DNA of 64,000 nt, from contig NZ_JBDKWZ010000009.1 of assembly GCF_039710355.1 (NCBI RefSeq), positions 186,001-250,000 on the forward strand, written 5' to 3'. This stretch comes from Rapidithrix thailandica (GTDB lineage Bacteria; Bacteroidota; Bacteroidia; Cytophagales; Flammeovirgaceae). Both the position numbers and the translations under genes were made by a program. Shown piece after piece: positions 35,651 through 44,773 of the stretch. The notes beneath the pieces were generated by a model that was not told the origin of the DNA, did no database searches, and saw nothing but the letters and a program-made list of their open reading frames with translations. The stretch's first letter is position 1. Each line of letters begins with the position of its first letter.

Positions 35651-36747
35651 AAAAGATAATTACTTGTGTGGGCACAAGACCTAATTTTATCAAGGTGACC
35701 CAACTTCATAAATATTTTGCAAAATATCCATTTATCCAACACAAAATTCTTCATACAGGTCAGCATTTTGACCAAAATATGAGTGATATATTCTTTGAGC
35801 AATTGGAAATTCCCGCTCCTGAAATATACTTGGAGGCTACAGGAACTTCACAAATGAGTTTGTTAGCGGATATTATGGTAAAATTTGAAAAAGTATTGCT
35901 AGAAGAGCAACCGGATCTTGTGATGGTACCGGGAGATGTGAATTCCTCGTTGGCTTGTGCCATTGTTGCGAACCGTTTGGGCATTCCATTGGCACATATT
36001 GAAAGTGGCTTGAGGAGTTTTGACCGCTCCATGCCAGAAGAAATCAACAGGATATTGATTGATGACTTGTCCGACTTGTTTTTTATTACGGAAAATAGTG
36101 GTATAGAACATCTTGTGAAGGAAGGGAAGCTCAAAGAAAAAATGCATTTTGTGGGCAATACGATGATCGATACTTTAGTCAATTTCCAGCAAAAATTCGA
36201 TCAATCAACTATTCTCAATCAATTGCCTTCCAGGGATAATAAACCCATTGCTACAGTAACTTTCCACCGACCTGGCAATGTTGATATATTGGAAAACCTT
36301 GAGCGGATTGTCACTATTTTGGAAGGAGTATCCAAACAGTTTACTATTGTATTTCCTGTTCACCCACGAACGAGAAAAAAATTGGAAACTTTTAATCTTT
36401 TTACCAAAGTCGAAAGGAACCCTAATATCCTGCTATTTCCTTCCTTAGGATATTTGGATTTTATGAAATTAATAAAGGAAAGTACTTTGGTGATTACCGA
36501 TTCAGGAGGAATTCAGGAAGAAACAACTTACTTGAAAGTACCTTGTGTGACCGTAAGACCGAATACAGAACGTCCTGTGACTATTTCGGAAGGTAGTAAT
36601 ACATTGATGGATTTAAACCCGGAAGAAATCATTGAACTGGCCAATACTGTGATTGATGGGAAATATAAGGAAAGTAAAGTTCCCGAACTTTGGGATGGAA
36701 GAGCTTCTGAAAGGTTGGTTGAAGTTTTAATTAATTATTTGTCATAA
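35647..36747 (+). CDS. wecB: UDP-N-acetylglucosamine 2-epimerase (non-hydrolysing)
   Basis: The 366-aa protein begins ITCVGTRPNFIKVTQLHKYF and has the expected HTGQHFDQNMSDIFFEQL, PGDVNSSLACAIVANRLGIPLAHIESGLRS and DSGGIQEETTYLKVPCVTVRPNTERP blocks. It interconverts UDP-GlcNAc and UDP-ManNAc, so the glycan probably contains ManNAc or a derivative such as ManNAcA. No UDP-ManNAc dehydrogenase (WecC) is visible in the window. It is translationally coupled to the upstream glycosyltransferase gene and 2 nt before the amidotransferase gene. Confidence 0.94.
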   Translation: MKKIITCVGTRPNFIKVTQLHKYFAKYPFIQHKILHTGQHFDQNMSDIFFEQLEIPAPEIYLEATGTSQMSLLADIMVKFEKVLLEEQPDLVMVPGDVNSSLACAIVANRLGIPLAHIESGLRSFDRSMPEEINRILIDDLSDLFFITENSGIEHLVKEGKLKEKMHFVGNTMIDTLVNFQQKFDQSTILNQLPSRDNKPIATVTFHRPGNVDILENLERIVTILEGVSKQFTIVFPVHPRTRKKLETFNLFTKVERNPNILLFPSLGYLDFMKLIKESTLVITDSGGIQEETTYLKVPCVTVRPNTERPVTISEGSNTLMDLNPEEIIELANTVIDGKYKESKVPELWDGRASERLVEVLINYLS

Positions 36748-36749
36748 CC

Positions 36750-38630
36750 ATGTGCGGAATCACCGGCTTTATTTCTCCTGAGTATTCTCAAGCGGATTTG
36801 CAAAAGATGACTTCGGCTATTCGGCACCGGGGGGCGGATGCGGAGGGACTCTATTTTGATGAAAAGCGTGGTTTGGGTTTGGGGCACCGAAGGTTGAGTA
36901 TTTTGGACCTTTCGGAGGCTGCTAATCAACCTTTTACTTCTCAATGTGGGCGTTATGTGATGGTGTACAATGGGGAAGTATACAATTATGAAGAGATCAA
37001 AAATGAGATCTTAAAGGAGAAAACCTTGCATTTCAAAACTACTTCGGATACAGAGGTAATCCTGGAGGCTTTTGCCTTGTGGGGAACGAAATGTGTAGAG
37101 CGTTTTAACGGGATGTTTGCCATTGCCATTTTTGATTTGCAAGAGGAAGCCTTATATCTCTTTAGAGACCGCCTGGGCATCAAGCCTATTTATATATACC
37201 AAGAGGGCAGTGAGTTAGTGTTTGCCTCGGAGTTAAAAGCAATTTCGTCCGTAGTTGGAAAAAGCAAATTAACGATTGACAAAGGGGCAATTAGCAATTT
37301 TTTATATTTGGGGTACATTCCCGCCGAACAAACTGTTTTTAAGGAGGTTGAAAAGTTTCCGGCAGGGCATTTTGGCCTTTTTAAAGGAGGAAAATTATCT
37401 GTTTTACCTTACTGGCAAGTGGAGCAAAAAGTTGAAACCACCGTCTTACAAGATGAAACGTTGGCTCAATCGCAATTGCATGATTTGCTGTCGGATGCGG
37501 TTAGGCAACGGATGATCAGTGACGTACCTTTGGGCACATTTCTCAGTGGGGGGATAGATTCCAGCACGGTAACAGCCTTGGCGCAAGCAAATTCGCCCCG
37601 TCCCGTAAAAACCTTTTCCATCGGTTTTAAAGAAGCCAAATTCAACGAAAGTGTCTATGCCGAAAAGGTAGCCAAACACTTGGGTACGGAACACCATGCT
37701 TTTATCTTATCCGAACAGGATGCTTTGGAACGTGTATACCAGATCCTGGATATTTATGATCAGCCGTATGGAGATTCCTCTGCTATCCCAACTTTATTAG
37801 TTTCCGAAATGGCCCGCAAACACGTTACCGTTTGCCTGTCGGGAGATGGGGGGGACGAATCGTTTATGGGTTATGGAATGTACAATTGGGCGAAAAGGTT
37901 GGCGAACCCTTTGGTACATTCTTCCAGAAAGTTGATTGCCGGCTTGTTAGAGTTGAGTGGAAAGAGTCGGCTACAACGGGCCGCACAAGTGTTTGATTAT
38001 TCCGAGCCCTCCATTGTCAAAAGTCATATTTTTTCACAGGAGCAATATTTATTCAGCCAAGAGGAAATCCAGCAATTGTTGACTCCCGGTTTTCAAACGC
38101 AGTTTTATCCAGAAGAGAAATTCGATCAGCTTTCCAGGGCATTGTCTCCGGAAGAACAGCAAGCCTTATACGATGTCAAACATTACCTCAAAGACGATTT
38201 GTTGGTCAAGGTTGATGTGGCTTCTATGTTTCACTCTTTGGAAGTAAGAGTGCCGTTGTTAGATTACCGGGTAGTAGAATTTGCTCTCAATCTGGATCAA
38301 TCCCTGAAAGTGAAAGGTGGCGTTTCTAAATACCTGTTAAAACAAGTGCTGTATCAATATGTTCCGGCTGAAATTTTTGACCGGCCTAAATGGGGCTTTT
38401 CAATCCCCTTGGTAAAATGGCTAAAAACAGACTTGAAGTTTTTAATAGACCAATACCTATCGGAGGAGATAGTGGAGCAACAGGGAGTAGTGCAGTATGT
38501 GATTGTAGAAAAATTGAAGAAGGATTTTTTGAATGGAAAATATTATTTATATAATCGCCTTTGGGTTTTAATCCTGCTACACAAATACTTACTCAACTCA
38601 AACTCGGAATCCCTTGGAACAATATCATAA
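36750..38630 (+). CDS. asnB: Asparagine synthase-type glutamine amidotransferase
   Basis: The 626-aa protein has an N-terminal class II amidotransferase domain with Cys2 (MCGITGFIS) and a C-terminal ATP-pyrophosphatase domain with the PP-loop FLSGGIDSSTVTALA (nt 37540-37585). This is the AsnB/WbpS layout. In surface-glycan loci such proteins are usually thought to amidate a sugar carboxylate rather than make free asparagine, which would fit an uronamide in this polymer. The 3' end overlaps the methyltransferase gene by 17 nt. Confidence 0.9.
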   Translation: MCGITGFISPEYSQADLQKMTSAIRHRGADAEGLYFDEKRGLGLGHRRLSILDLSEAANQPFTSQCGRYVMVYNGEVYNYEEIKNEILKEKTLHFKTTSDTEVILEAFALWGTKCVERFNGMFAIAIFDLQEEALYLFRDRLGIKPIYIYQEGSELVFASELKAISSVVGKSKLTIDKGAISNFLYLGYIPAEQTVFKEVEKFPAGHFGLFKGGKLSVLPYWQVEQKVETTVLQDETLAQSQLHDLLSDAVRQRMISDVPLGTFLSGGIDSSTVTALAQANSPRPVKTFSIGFKEAKFNESVYAEKVAKHLGTEHHAFILSEQDALERVYQILDIYDQPYGDSSAIPTLLVSEMARKHVTVCLSGDGGDESFMGYGMYNWAKRLANPLVHSSRKLIAGLLELSGKSRLQRAAQVFDYSEPSIVKSHIFSQEQYLFSQEEIQQLLTPGFQTQFYPEEKFDQLSRALSPEEQQALYDVKHYLKDDLLVKVDVASMFHSLEVRVPLLDYRVVEFALNLDQSLKVKGGVSKYLLKQVLYQYVPAEIFDRPKWGFSIPLVKWLKTDLKFLIDQYLSEEIVEQQGVVQYVIVEKLKKDFLNGKYYLYNRLWVLILLHKYLLNSNSESLGTIS

Positions 38631-39483
38631 AACCTGCTTGATTTGTCAATCGAATAAAATTACTGATTTGGCAGATTTTTCCAGTCATCATCTATCCAAA
38701 TGTAAGAAATGTGGTTTTGTCTTTGCCAAAAAGATTCCTACCCAGGAAGAGCTGGCCGTATATTATCAGGGCTATGGACGGGACGATTATTTGTCTCCGG
38801 TCACGATTAAGAGATACAATGAGCTGTTGGATACCATGGAAAAATACAGAAAGACCAACCGGATTTTGGATGTAGGGTGTGGAGTCGGTTATTTTTTGGA
38901 AGTGGCTAAAAAGCGAGGATGGGAAGTTTATGGTACTGAATTTACAGAAAAGGCGGTTTGTATATGCGAACAAAAAGGGATAGCGATGCAAGAAGGCCCT
39001 TTGGAGGTTTCACATTACGAACCGGAAAGTTTCGATGTGCTTACCTCTTTTGAAGTGATTGAGCATATCAATAATCCAAAAGAAGAAGTAGCCAAGTTTC
39101 GGTGTTTGTTGCGAGAAGGGGGACTCGTGTATTTGACGACTCCGAATTTTAATTCCTTGCTACGCTATTATTTGAAAGATAAATATAATGTCATTTGCTA
39201 CCCGGAGCACTTATGTTATTATACTCCAAAAACGATTGCTCGGCTATTTAAGAATTCCGGATTTAAAAAACTCTCAGTTCATTCGACAGGCATCAGTCTG
39301 ACCCGTTTTAAAACCAGTAAGAAAATCTCAGCGGAAAAATTTGTCTCCCAAACTTCTACCGATGAACAGTTGAGAAATAAAATCGAAACCAATAAATCGT
39401 TACAATTGGCAAAAGTAATGGCTAACCAAACCTTGACCTTGTTTGGATGTGGAGATTCACTCAAGGCATTTTTTGTAAAATAA
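38614..39483 (+). CDS. Class I SAM-dependent methyltransferase with N-terminal zinc ribbon
   Basis: The 289-aa protein starts at TTG (38614), the start that includes a complete C-x2-C...C-x2-C zinc ribbon (CLIC at residues 9-12, CKKC soon after). The SAM site is ILDVGCGVGYFLEVAKKRG, followed by SFEVIEHINNP. It resembles methyltransferases of O-antigen loci that cap or decorate chains. No separate kinase or capping domain is visible. The target is unknown. Confidence 0.85.
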   Translation: MEQYHKTCLICQSNKITDLADFSSHHLSKCKKCGFVFAKKIPTQEELAVYYQGYGRDDYLSPVTIKRYNELLDTMEKYRKTNRILDVGCGVGYFLEVAKKRGWEVYGTEFTEKAVCICEQKGIAMQEGPLEVSHYEPESFDVLTSFEVIEHINNPKEEVAKFRCLLREGGLVYLTTPNFNSLLRYYLKDKYNVICYPEHLCYYTPKTIARLFKNSGFKKLSVHSTGISLTRFKTSKKISAEKFVSQTSTDEQLRNKIETNKSLQLAKVMANQTLTLFGCGDSLKAFFVK

Positions 39484-39495
39484 TAACTGTATTGA

Positions 39496-40728
39496 ATGAC
39501 GCAAGTTCTCTACCTCTCTTATGATGGAATGACCGACCCTTTGGGGCAATCCCAAGTAATTCCTTATTTAAAAGGCATTGCACAAAAGGGCTATCAAATC
39601 ACCTTGATCAGTTTTGAAAAAGAGGAAAATCAAAGCCGCTCTTCCTTTATCAAGGAGCTGCTCAATAAAGCCAATATTCAATGGGTGCCTTTGACGTATA
39701 CCAAACGTCCTCCGGTACTTTCTACCTTGTGGGATATTTTCCAGTTAAAGAAAACGGCTAAAAAACTTCATCGAAAGCATCAATTTCAAATAGTGCACTG
39801 TCGAAGTTATATTACGGCTTTGGTGGGTTTGGGAATGAAAAGGAAATATGGGGTGAAGTTTGTCTTTGACATGCGGGGGTTTTGGGCGGATGAGCGGTTG
39901 GATGGCAATATCTGGGATATTCGAAAACCGGTGTTTAAAACGGTATATAATTTTTTCAAAAAGAAAGAAATTCAGTTTTTACAAGAAGCGGATTATACGG
40001 TCTCTTTAACCCACCAAGGCAAAGACGAAATAGCAAGCTGGCCACAATTCCGCCAAAGTAACCTCCGGATTAAGGTGATTCCTTGCTGTGTGGATAGGAA
40101 ATTGTTTGATAAAAATAAGGTGGAAGAGGCCGAAGTAGCACAGTGGAGAACCAAGCTGCAACTCCGCCCCGAAAATTTTATCTTAAGTTATCTGGGTTCT
40201 ATTGGCACTTGGTACATGCTGCCGGAAATGCTTTCCTTTTTTAAAAAATTGCTGAAAGAAAAACCTGAGGCCATATTTTTATTTATCACAGCCGATGATC
40301 CCGAAATGATAAAAGCCCAGGCGAAACAACAGGGCATCGACGAAAAATATTTACGGATCACCAGAGTGAACAGGGAAGAGGTACCCGCAGCACTTTCCCT
40401 TTCGAATTTATCGGTCTTTTTTATCAAACCGGCTTATTCAAAAAAAGCATCGTCTCCTACCAAGCAAGGTGAATTGATGAGTATGGGAGTGCCCGTCATC
40501 TGCAATGCAGGGGTGGGGGATACGGATTTTATTGTCAACAAATACCAATCGGGTTGGGTAACCACTGAGTTTTCCGAGCGTGAATTTGAACGAATCATTC
40601 TCCAATTGAATCAACTAAACGGATTTGATAACACACAACTACAGGCGGGAGCTGATGACTATTTCGCTTTGTCGAAAGGAATATCCTCCTACCTAGAGGT
40701 GTATCAAAAAGTATTGAACTCTGTTTAA
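39496..40728 (+). CDS. Glycosyltransferase family 4 protein
   Basis: The 410-aa protein begins VLYLSYDGMTDPLGQSQVIPYLKGIAQKG, a start shared by a recognisable GT4 subgroup of exopolysaccharide clusters. FVFDMRGFWADERLDG follows in the first half, with GELMSMGVPVICNAGVGDT near the end. It follows the methyltransferase gene by 12 nt and precedes another glycosyltransferase gene. Linkage and donor are unknown. Confidence 0.87.
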   Translation: MTQVLYLSYDGMTDPLGQSQVIPYLKGIAQKGYQITLISFEKEENQSRSSFIKELLNKANIQWVPLTYTKRPPVLSTLWDIFQLKKTAKKLHRKHQFQIVHCRSYITALVGLGMKRKYGVKFVFDMRGFWADERLDGNIWDIRKPVFKTVYNFFKKKEIQFLQEADYTVSLTHQGKDEIASWPQFRQSNLRIKVIPCCVDRKLFDKNKVEEAEVAQWRTKLQLRPENFILSYLGSIGTWYMLPEMLSFFKKLLKEKPEAIFLFITADDPEMIKAQAKQQGIDEKYLRITRVNREEVPAALSLSNLSVFFIKPAYSKKASSPTKQGELMSMGVPVICNAGVGDTDFIVNKYQSGWVTTEFSEREFERIILQLNQLNGFDNTQLQAGADDYFALSKGISSYLEVYQKVLNSV

Positions 40729-40763
40729 ATTTGCCAAACTCCTAAAGAATTTATAATCATCTT

Positions 40764-41834
40764 ATGAAGATTCTCATTCTGGCGCCTTACCCTAAAACCG
40801 TAGCTCCTTCACAACGATTTCGCTTTGAACAATACCTGGAGGCTGTGAGAGAAAAAGGCTGGAAATACGACTATGTCCCTTTTATCGATGAAACTACCTG
40901 GGCGATTTTACATCAGCCGGGGCAGTTTGTAAAAAAGGCTTTGGGGATTTTGCGGGCTTTTTTGAAACGTTTTTTTTTATTAAGCAAGCTGTCTTCTTAT
41001 GACTATGTCTTTATCCACAGAGAAGCCAGCCATATAGGTCCCCCCTTGTTTGAGTGGTTAATCGCCAAAGTATTTCGCAAGAAAATGATTTATGATTTTG
41101 ACGATGCCATTTGGTTGCCCAACTTTTCAAAACATAATGAGTCTTTTCATTGGCTGAAAATGTACGGAAAGGTAAAAAGCATCATGAAGTGGAGTTATAA
41201 AATCAGTGCGGGGAACCGGTACCTGGCCGATTTTGCCCGGAAATATAATCCGGAGGCAGCAATTGTCATCAATCCTACTACAATCGATACCGAACATTAT
41301 CACAACCAGGTAAAAGATCAAAGTTCAAACCCGCTAGTCATCGGATGGACAGGTACTTTGACCACTACCAAATATTTGAAGGACATCGTACCGGCATTAA
41401 AGGATTTGGAACAGAAGTACAACTTTGAGTTTCATGTAATTGCCAATGAAGACCCCGAATATGAGTTAAAATCATATCGCTTTGTCAAATGGAAAAAAGA
41501 GACTGAAATCGAAGATCTTTTACAATTCAATGTTGGGGTCATGCCTTTGGTAGACGATGCCTGGGCCAAAGGGAAATGCGGATTCAAAGCATTGCAATAT
41601 ATGGCTTTGGGGATTCCTGCCTTGGTATCTCCGGTAGGCGTCAATGAAGATATTGTTGACCATCAGCGAAACGGATTCGTCTGCCGGAAACAACAAGATT
41701 GGTATGAGGGTTTGGAACAACTACTCAAAGATGCGGAAGCAAGAACAAATATGGGGGAAGAAGCCCGTAAGAAAATTGAAGATTACTATTCGGTAAAAGC
41801 CAATACAAAGAATTTTTTAAGCTTATTCAGTTGA
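40764..41834 (+). CDS. Glycosyltransferase, GT4-like
   Basis: The 356-aa protein starts MKILILAPYPKTVAPSQRFRF, has KKMIYDFDDAIWLPNFS near residue 110 and the C-terminal GKCGFKALQYMALGIPALVSPVGVNEDIV donor segment. It contains a run of nine T residues (40970-40978) within the LKRFFLLSK codons, a possible slippage site. Its last 12 nt overlap the end of the convergent membrane-protein gene. Confidence 0.86.
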   Translation: MKILILAPYPKTVAPSQRFRFEQYLEAVREKGWKYDYVPFIDETTWAILHQPGQFVKKALGILRAFLKRFFLLSKLSSYDYVFIHREASHIGPPLFEWLIAKVFRKKMIYDFDDAIWLPNFSKHNESFHWLKMYGKVKSIMKWSYKISAGNRYLADFARKYNPEAAIVINPTTIDTEHYHNQVKDQSSNPLVIGWTGTLTTTKYLKDIVPALKDLEQKYNFEFHVIANEDPEYELKSYRFVKWKKETEIEDLLQFNVGVMPLVDDAWAKGKCGFKALQYMALGIPALVSPVGVNEDIVDHQRNGFVCRKQQDWYEGLEQLLKDAEARTNMGEEARKKIEDYYSVKANTKNFLSLFS

Positions 41835-43139
41835 GTGTTTAAGCTTTTGTTTTAAATGGTAAATGAGGACAAGAGTAATGCCGTAGTAAGGCATCAGAGG
41901 GACTTTAAATCTTCCCAAGGCTCCGAAGTTATAACTGGTCAGTCCTACGATAAAACCTAAGAGTAAAGTAAATACTAAGCAAAGTAGTACATCGGGATGT
42001 GAAAATGATTTTTTGAAAAAGAAGAGAGGGCCAACTTTAAAAAACACCCATAAAGTACCCAGTAAATACAAAAGACTTTCTACGGCTCCAAACAAAACTA
42101 CCACGTTCCGGGCTTCCCATAGGTAAGGCCTGAAGAGTGTAACATTGACACTGGAGGGAAACTTTTTTAACATTCCCATAGGAGTATATTCTATGTCGCC
42201 TAATGAATAGGAAGAGCCTCCCGCTCTTTCCAAATGATCGTGGTGAAAGGCCGCTACTTTATACGTAATGGCATCCATACTGGCATACTCGGCTGAAGAA
42301 CTGGCCAGTTTTGAAATGGTCAAGTACCCCATGGCTCCTATTCCTCCTAAAAGTACCGGTAACATCATTGCCTGTAGGGCTACATTGGAAATTTTTTTTT
42401 GAATACTGGTATATATCCAAAGTAGAAAAGCAGGAGCAAAGGACAGTAAAATATACATTTTAAGTGCAATAAGATATTTAGCACTCAGAAGTACCACAAT
42501 AATAGAGAATAAGAACTTTCTCTTGAAATAGAATAAATTAAACAAACCATAAGTTAAGAACCCTATACAACCTAGGGTAATGGTATCTTTCATCAAACCG
42601 GAAGCCCAGAAGATGGCCGAAGGAACAAATAAAATGACAAAGGCAAGGGGACTGGAAAGTGAAGGGTAGATCCGCAAAAATGTCTGGTACAGCTTCCAGG
42701 TACCAAAGAAACTGAATGTGGCAAAAATGATGGATATGGAGAGGTACGAATTAAAAGTAAATAAGCCTACAAACCCCGCTATTTTGACCAACGACCATTC
42801 TTCGGAAGCTCTGAAAAACCGGAGCCGGATCAGGTACTTAACCGTATCGTCCGTATATTCGTTAGCATCCAAAAATAACATTTTGATTCCTGTAGAGGGG
42901 GTGTCCAGAAAAGCCTGCCAAATCAATTTACTTCCATAGTGAAAGGTAAATGTATCACCTCCACCGTAATAAAACTCATAAATGCAAGCAAAGAAAAAAG
43001 CTCCGAAAATTTTAGCACTTAAAGCCGGGATAAAAAACTTGCGGTTGCGTTCGTCAGTGAGCTTACCCCGCCAGTAAAAGGCAAAGACGTACACTATGAC
43101 CAAGTAAAGGGGGCTGAGTAATACATCTTTAAGTTCCAT
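41823..43139 (-). CDS. Polytopic membrane protein of unknown function, candidate GT-C enzyme or polymerase
   Basis: The 438-aa protein has about 10 membrane segments. After the second there is an acidic loop FYYGGGDTFTFHYGSKL and, late in the protein, a large soluble loop (about residues 265-330) with GGSSYSLGDIEYTPMGML. This layout suits either an O-unit polymerase or a GT-C glycosyltransferase using polyprenyl-phosphate sugars, but I recognise no exact family. It is the only minus-strand gene in the glycan block and is divergent from the DprE1-like gene. It overlaps the convergent glycosyltransferase gene by 12 nt. Confidence 0.7.
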   Translation of the reverse strand: MELKDVLLSPLYLVIVYVFAFYWRGKLTDERNRKFFIPALSAKIFGAFFFACIYEFYYGGGDTFTFHYGSKLIWQAFLDTPSTGIKMLFLDANEYTDDTVKYLIRLRFFRASEEWSLVKIAGFVGLFTFNSYLSISIIFATFSFFGTWKLYQTFLRIYPSLSSPLAFVILFVPSAIFWASGLMKDTITLGCIGFLTYGLFNLFYFKRKFLFSIIVVLLSAKYLIALKMYILLSFAPAFLLWIYTSIQKKISNVALQAMMLPVLLGGIGAMGYLTISKLASSSAEYASMDAITYKVAAFHHDHLERAGGSSYSLGDIEYTPMGMLKKFPSSVNVTLFRPYLWEARNVVVLFGAVESLLYLLGTLWVFFKVGPLFFFKKSFSHPDVLLCLVFTLLLGFIVGLTSYNFGALGRFKVPLMPYYGITLVLIYHLKQKLKHSTE

Positions 43140-43433
43140 AAGGCAATTTAACCTAACTTTGCACTGTAGTAGCTACAGGAATGAAATTTTTGAACAAAAA
43201 TAAAAGATTAGCATCAAAAATAAGCCCATTGGTTCGGATCAACCTTGAATAAAGGTATAATTGACTTATTACAAATAATTGTTAAACAATACATTTGAGT
43301 AAACTGGATTGGCCTGATCTTCTGATATGGCTTCTATATTTGTAGCCAACAATTTCCCTGTTGTGTTTCAAAAACGGGTTTTTCCGGTAAGTGAATGGAA
43401 AAATACCTGTTTGTAATTCAAACCGACTAATTC

Positions 43434-44768
43434 ATGAAAACCACCAATTGGGGTAATTACCCCGTAACTCAAACGCCTACGTTCAATCCATCCTTTGAAG
43501 AAGATGTGATCCGTATCCTGCAAGCATCAGACTCGGTGATTGCACGTGGCAACGGACGCTGTTATGGTGATTCTTCCTTAGGGGGAAAGATGATTTCTAC
43601 GTTGAATTTGAATAAAATTCTGGCATTTGACCGGCAAACAGGTTTGATTACTTGCCAGGCAGGCGTTTTGTTATCGGATGTAATTGAAGTAGCAGTGCCG
43701 TATGGTTTTTTCTTACCGGTTACTCCGGGAACAAAGTTCGTTACCATTGGAGGGGCCATTGCTTCGGATGTACATGGGAAAAACCACCATTCAGAGGGAA
43801 CCTTCGGCCAGCATGTTACTGAGATGGAGGTGTTATTGGCAGACGGGCAAATCGTGACTTGCTCACCCTCCCAACATGCCGATTTGTTCTGGACAACCTG
43901 TGGAGGAATGGGTTTAACCGGGATTGTACTCAAGGCTACGTTCCGTTTGAAAAAAATAGAGACAGCCTATATCCGGCAGGAACAGGTAAAGGCTCGCAAT
44001 TTGGAAGAAATTATGGACTTGTTTGCCGAATCGGAGAGCTGGACCTACACAGTGAGTTGGCTGGATACTTCGGCCCATGGAAAAGACTTAGGGCGTTCCA
44101 TTATGATGCGGGGAGAACATGCCTCATTGGAGGAATTACCTCAGAAGTGGAAGAAAAACCCTTTGGCTCTTCCTAAAAACAAGAAATTGAATATTCCCTT
44201 TTATTTTCCCTCTTTCCTCATCAATGACCTGACTTTAAAGATCATGAACAGAGGATATTATTTTAAAAGCCCCAAAAAACAATGGTCAGGCATTACACAT
44301 TATGACCCGTATTATTATCCTTTGGATTCGATTTTGAATTGGAACCGGGTATATGGAAAAAATGGCTTTACGCAATATCAATTTGTATTGCCACCGGAAG
44401 CAAGCCGGGAAGGTTTGAGAAAGGTACTGGAACGATTGGAGAAGTATAAACAGTACTCCTTTGTAACCGTACTCAAGCTTTTTGGGAAAGCATATAAAGA
44501 AGCGGTTTTATCTTTTCCTATGGAAGGGTACAATTTGGCGATGGATTTTAAAATTTGTCCGGAGGTAATGAAAATGCTCGATGAGTTGGATGCCATTGTA
44601 GCGGATTACGGAGGACGGTTGTATCTGGCAAAAGATGCCAGGATGAAAGCGGAATTTTTTCATCAATCTTATGCCAACAGTCATTTGTTTCGCGAGACCC
44701 TGGATAAATGGCAGGCCCGGTGTAAATTTCATTCTCTTCAATCAGACAGACTTAAAATAACTGTATAA
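43434..44768 (+). CDS. DprE1-like FAD-dependent polyprenylphosphoryl-ribose oxidase
   Basis: The 444-aa VAO-fold flavoprotein contains GGAIASDVHGKNHHSEGTF (about residues 106-124) and CGGMGLTGIVLKATF, almost word for word the blocks of mycobacterial DprE1. TQYQFVLP and GGRLYLAKDAR follow, with Lys400 matching the catalytic Lys418 of M. tuberculosis. At the position of M. tuberculosis Cys387, the benzothiazinone target, this protein has Ala369 (GYNLAMDF against GWNICVDF). With the SDR 5 nt downstream it should epimerise a lipid-linked ribose to arabinose. The lipid carrier here is unknown. Confidence 0.87.
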   Translation: MKTTNWGNYPVTQTPTFNPSFEEDVIRILQASDSVIARGNGRCYGDSSLGGKMISTLNLNKILAFDRQTGLITCQAGVLLSDVIEVAVPYGFFLPVTPGTKFVTIGGAIASDVHGKNHHSEGTFGQHVTEMEVLLADGQIVTCSPSQHADLFWTTCGGMGLTGIVLKATFRLKKIETAYIRQEQVKARNLEEIMDLFAESESWTYTVSWLDTSAHGKDLGRSIMMRGEHASLEELPQKWKKNPLALPKNKKLNIPFYFPSFLINDLTLKIMNRGYYFKSPKKQWSGITHYDPYYYPLDSILNWNRVYGKNGFTQYQFVLPPEASREGLRKVLERLEKYKQYSFVTVLKLFGKAYKEAVLSFPMEGYNLAMDFKICPEVMKMLDELDAIVADYGGRLYLAKDARMKAEFFHQSYANSHLFRETLDKWQARCKFHSLQSDRLKITV

Positions 44769-44773
44769 ACACT

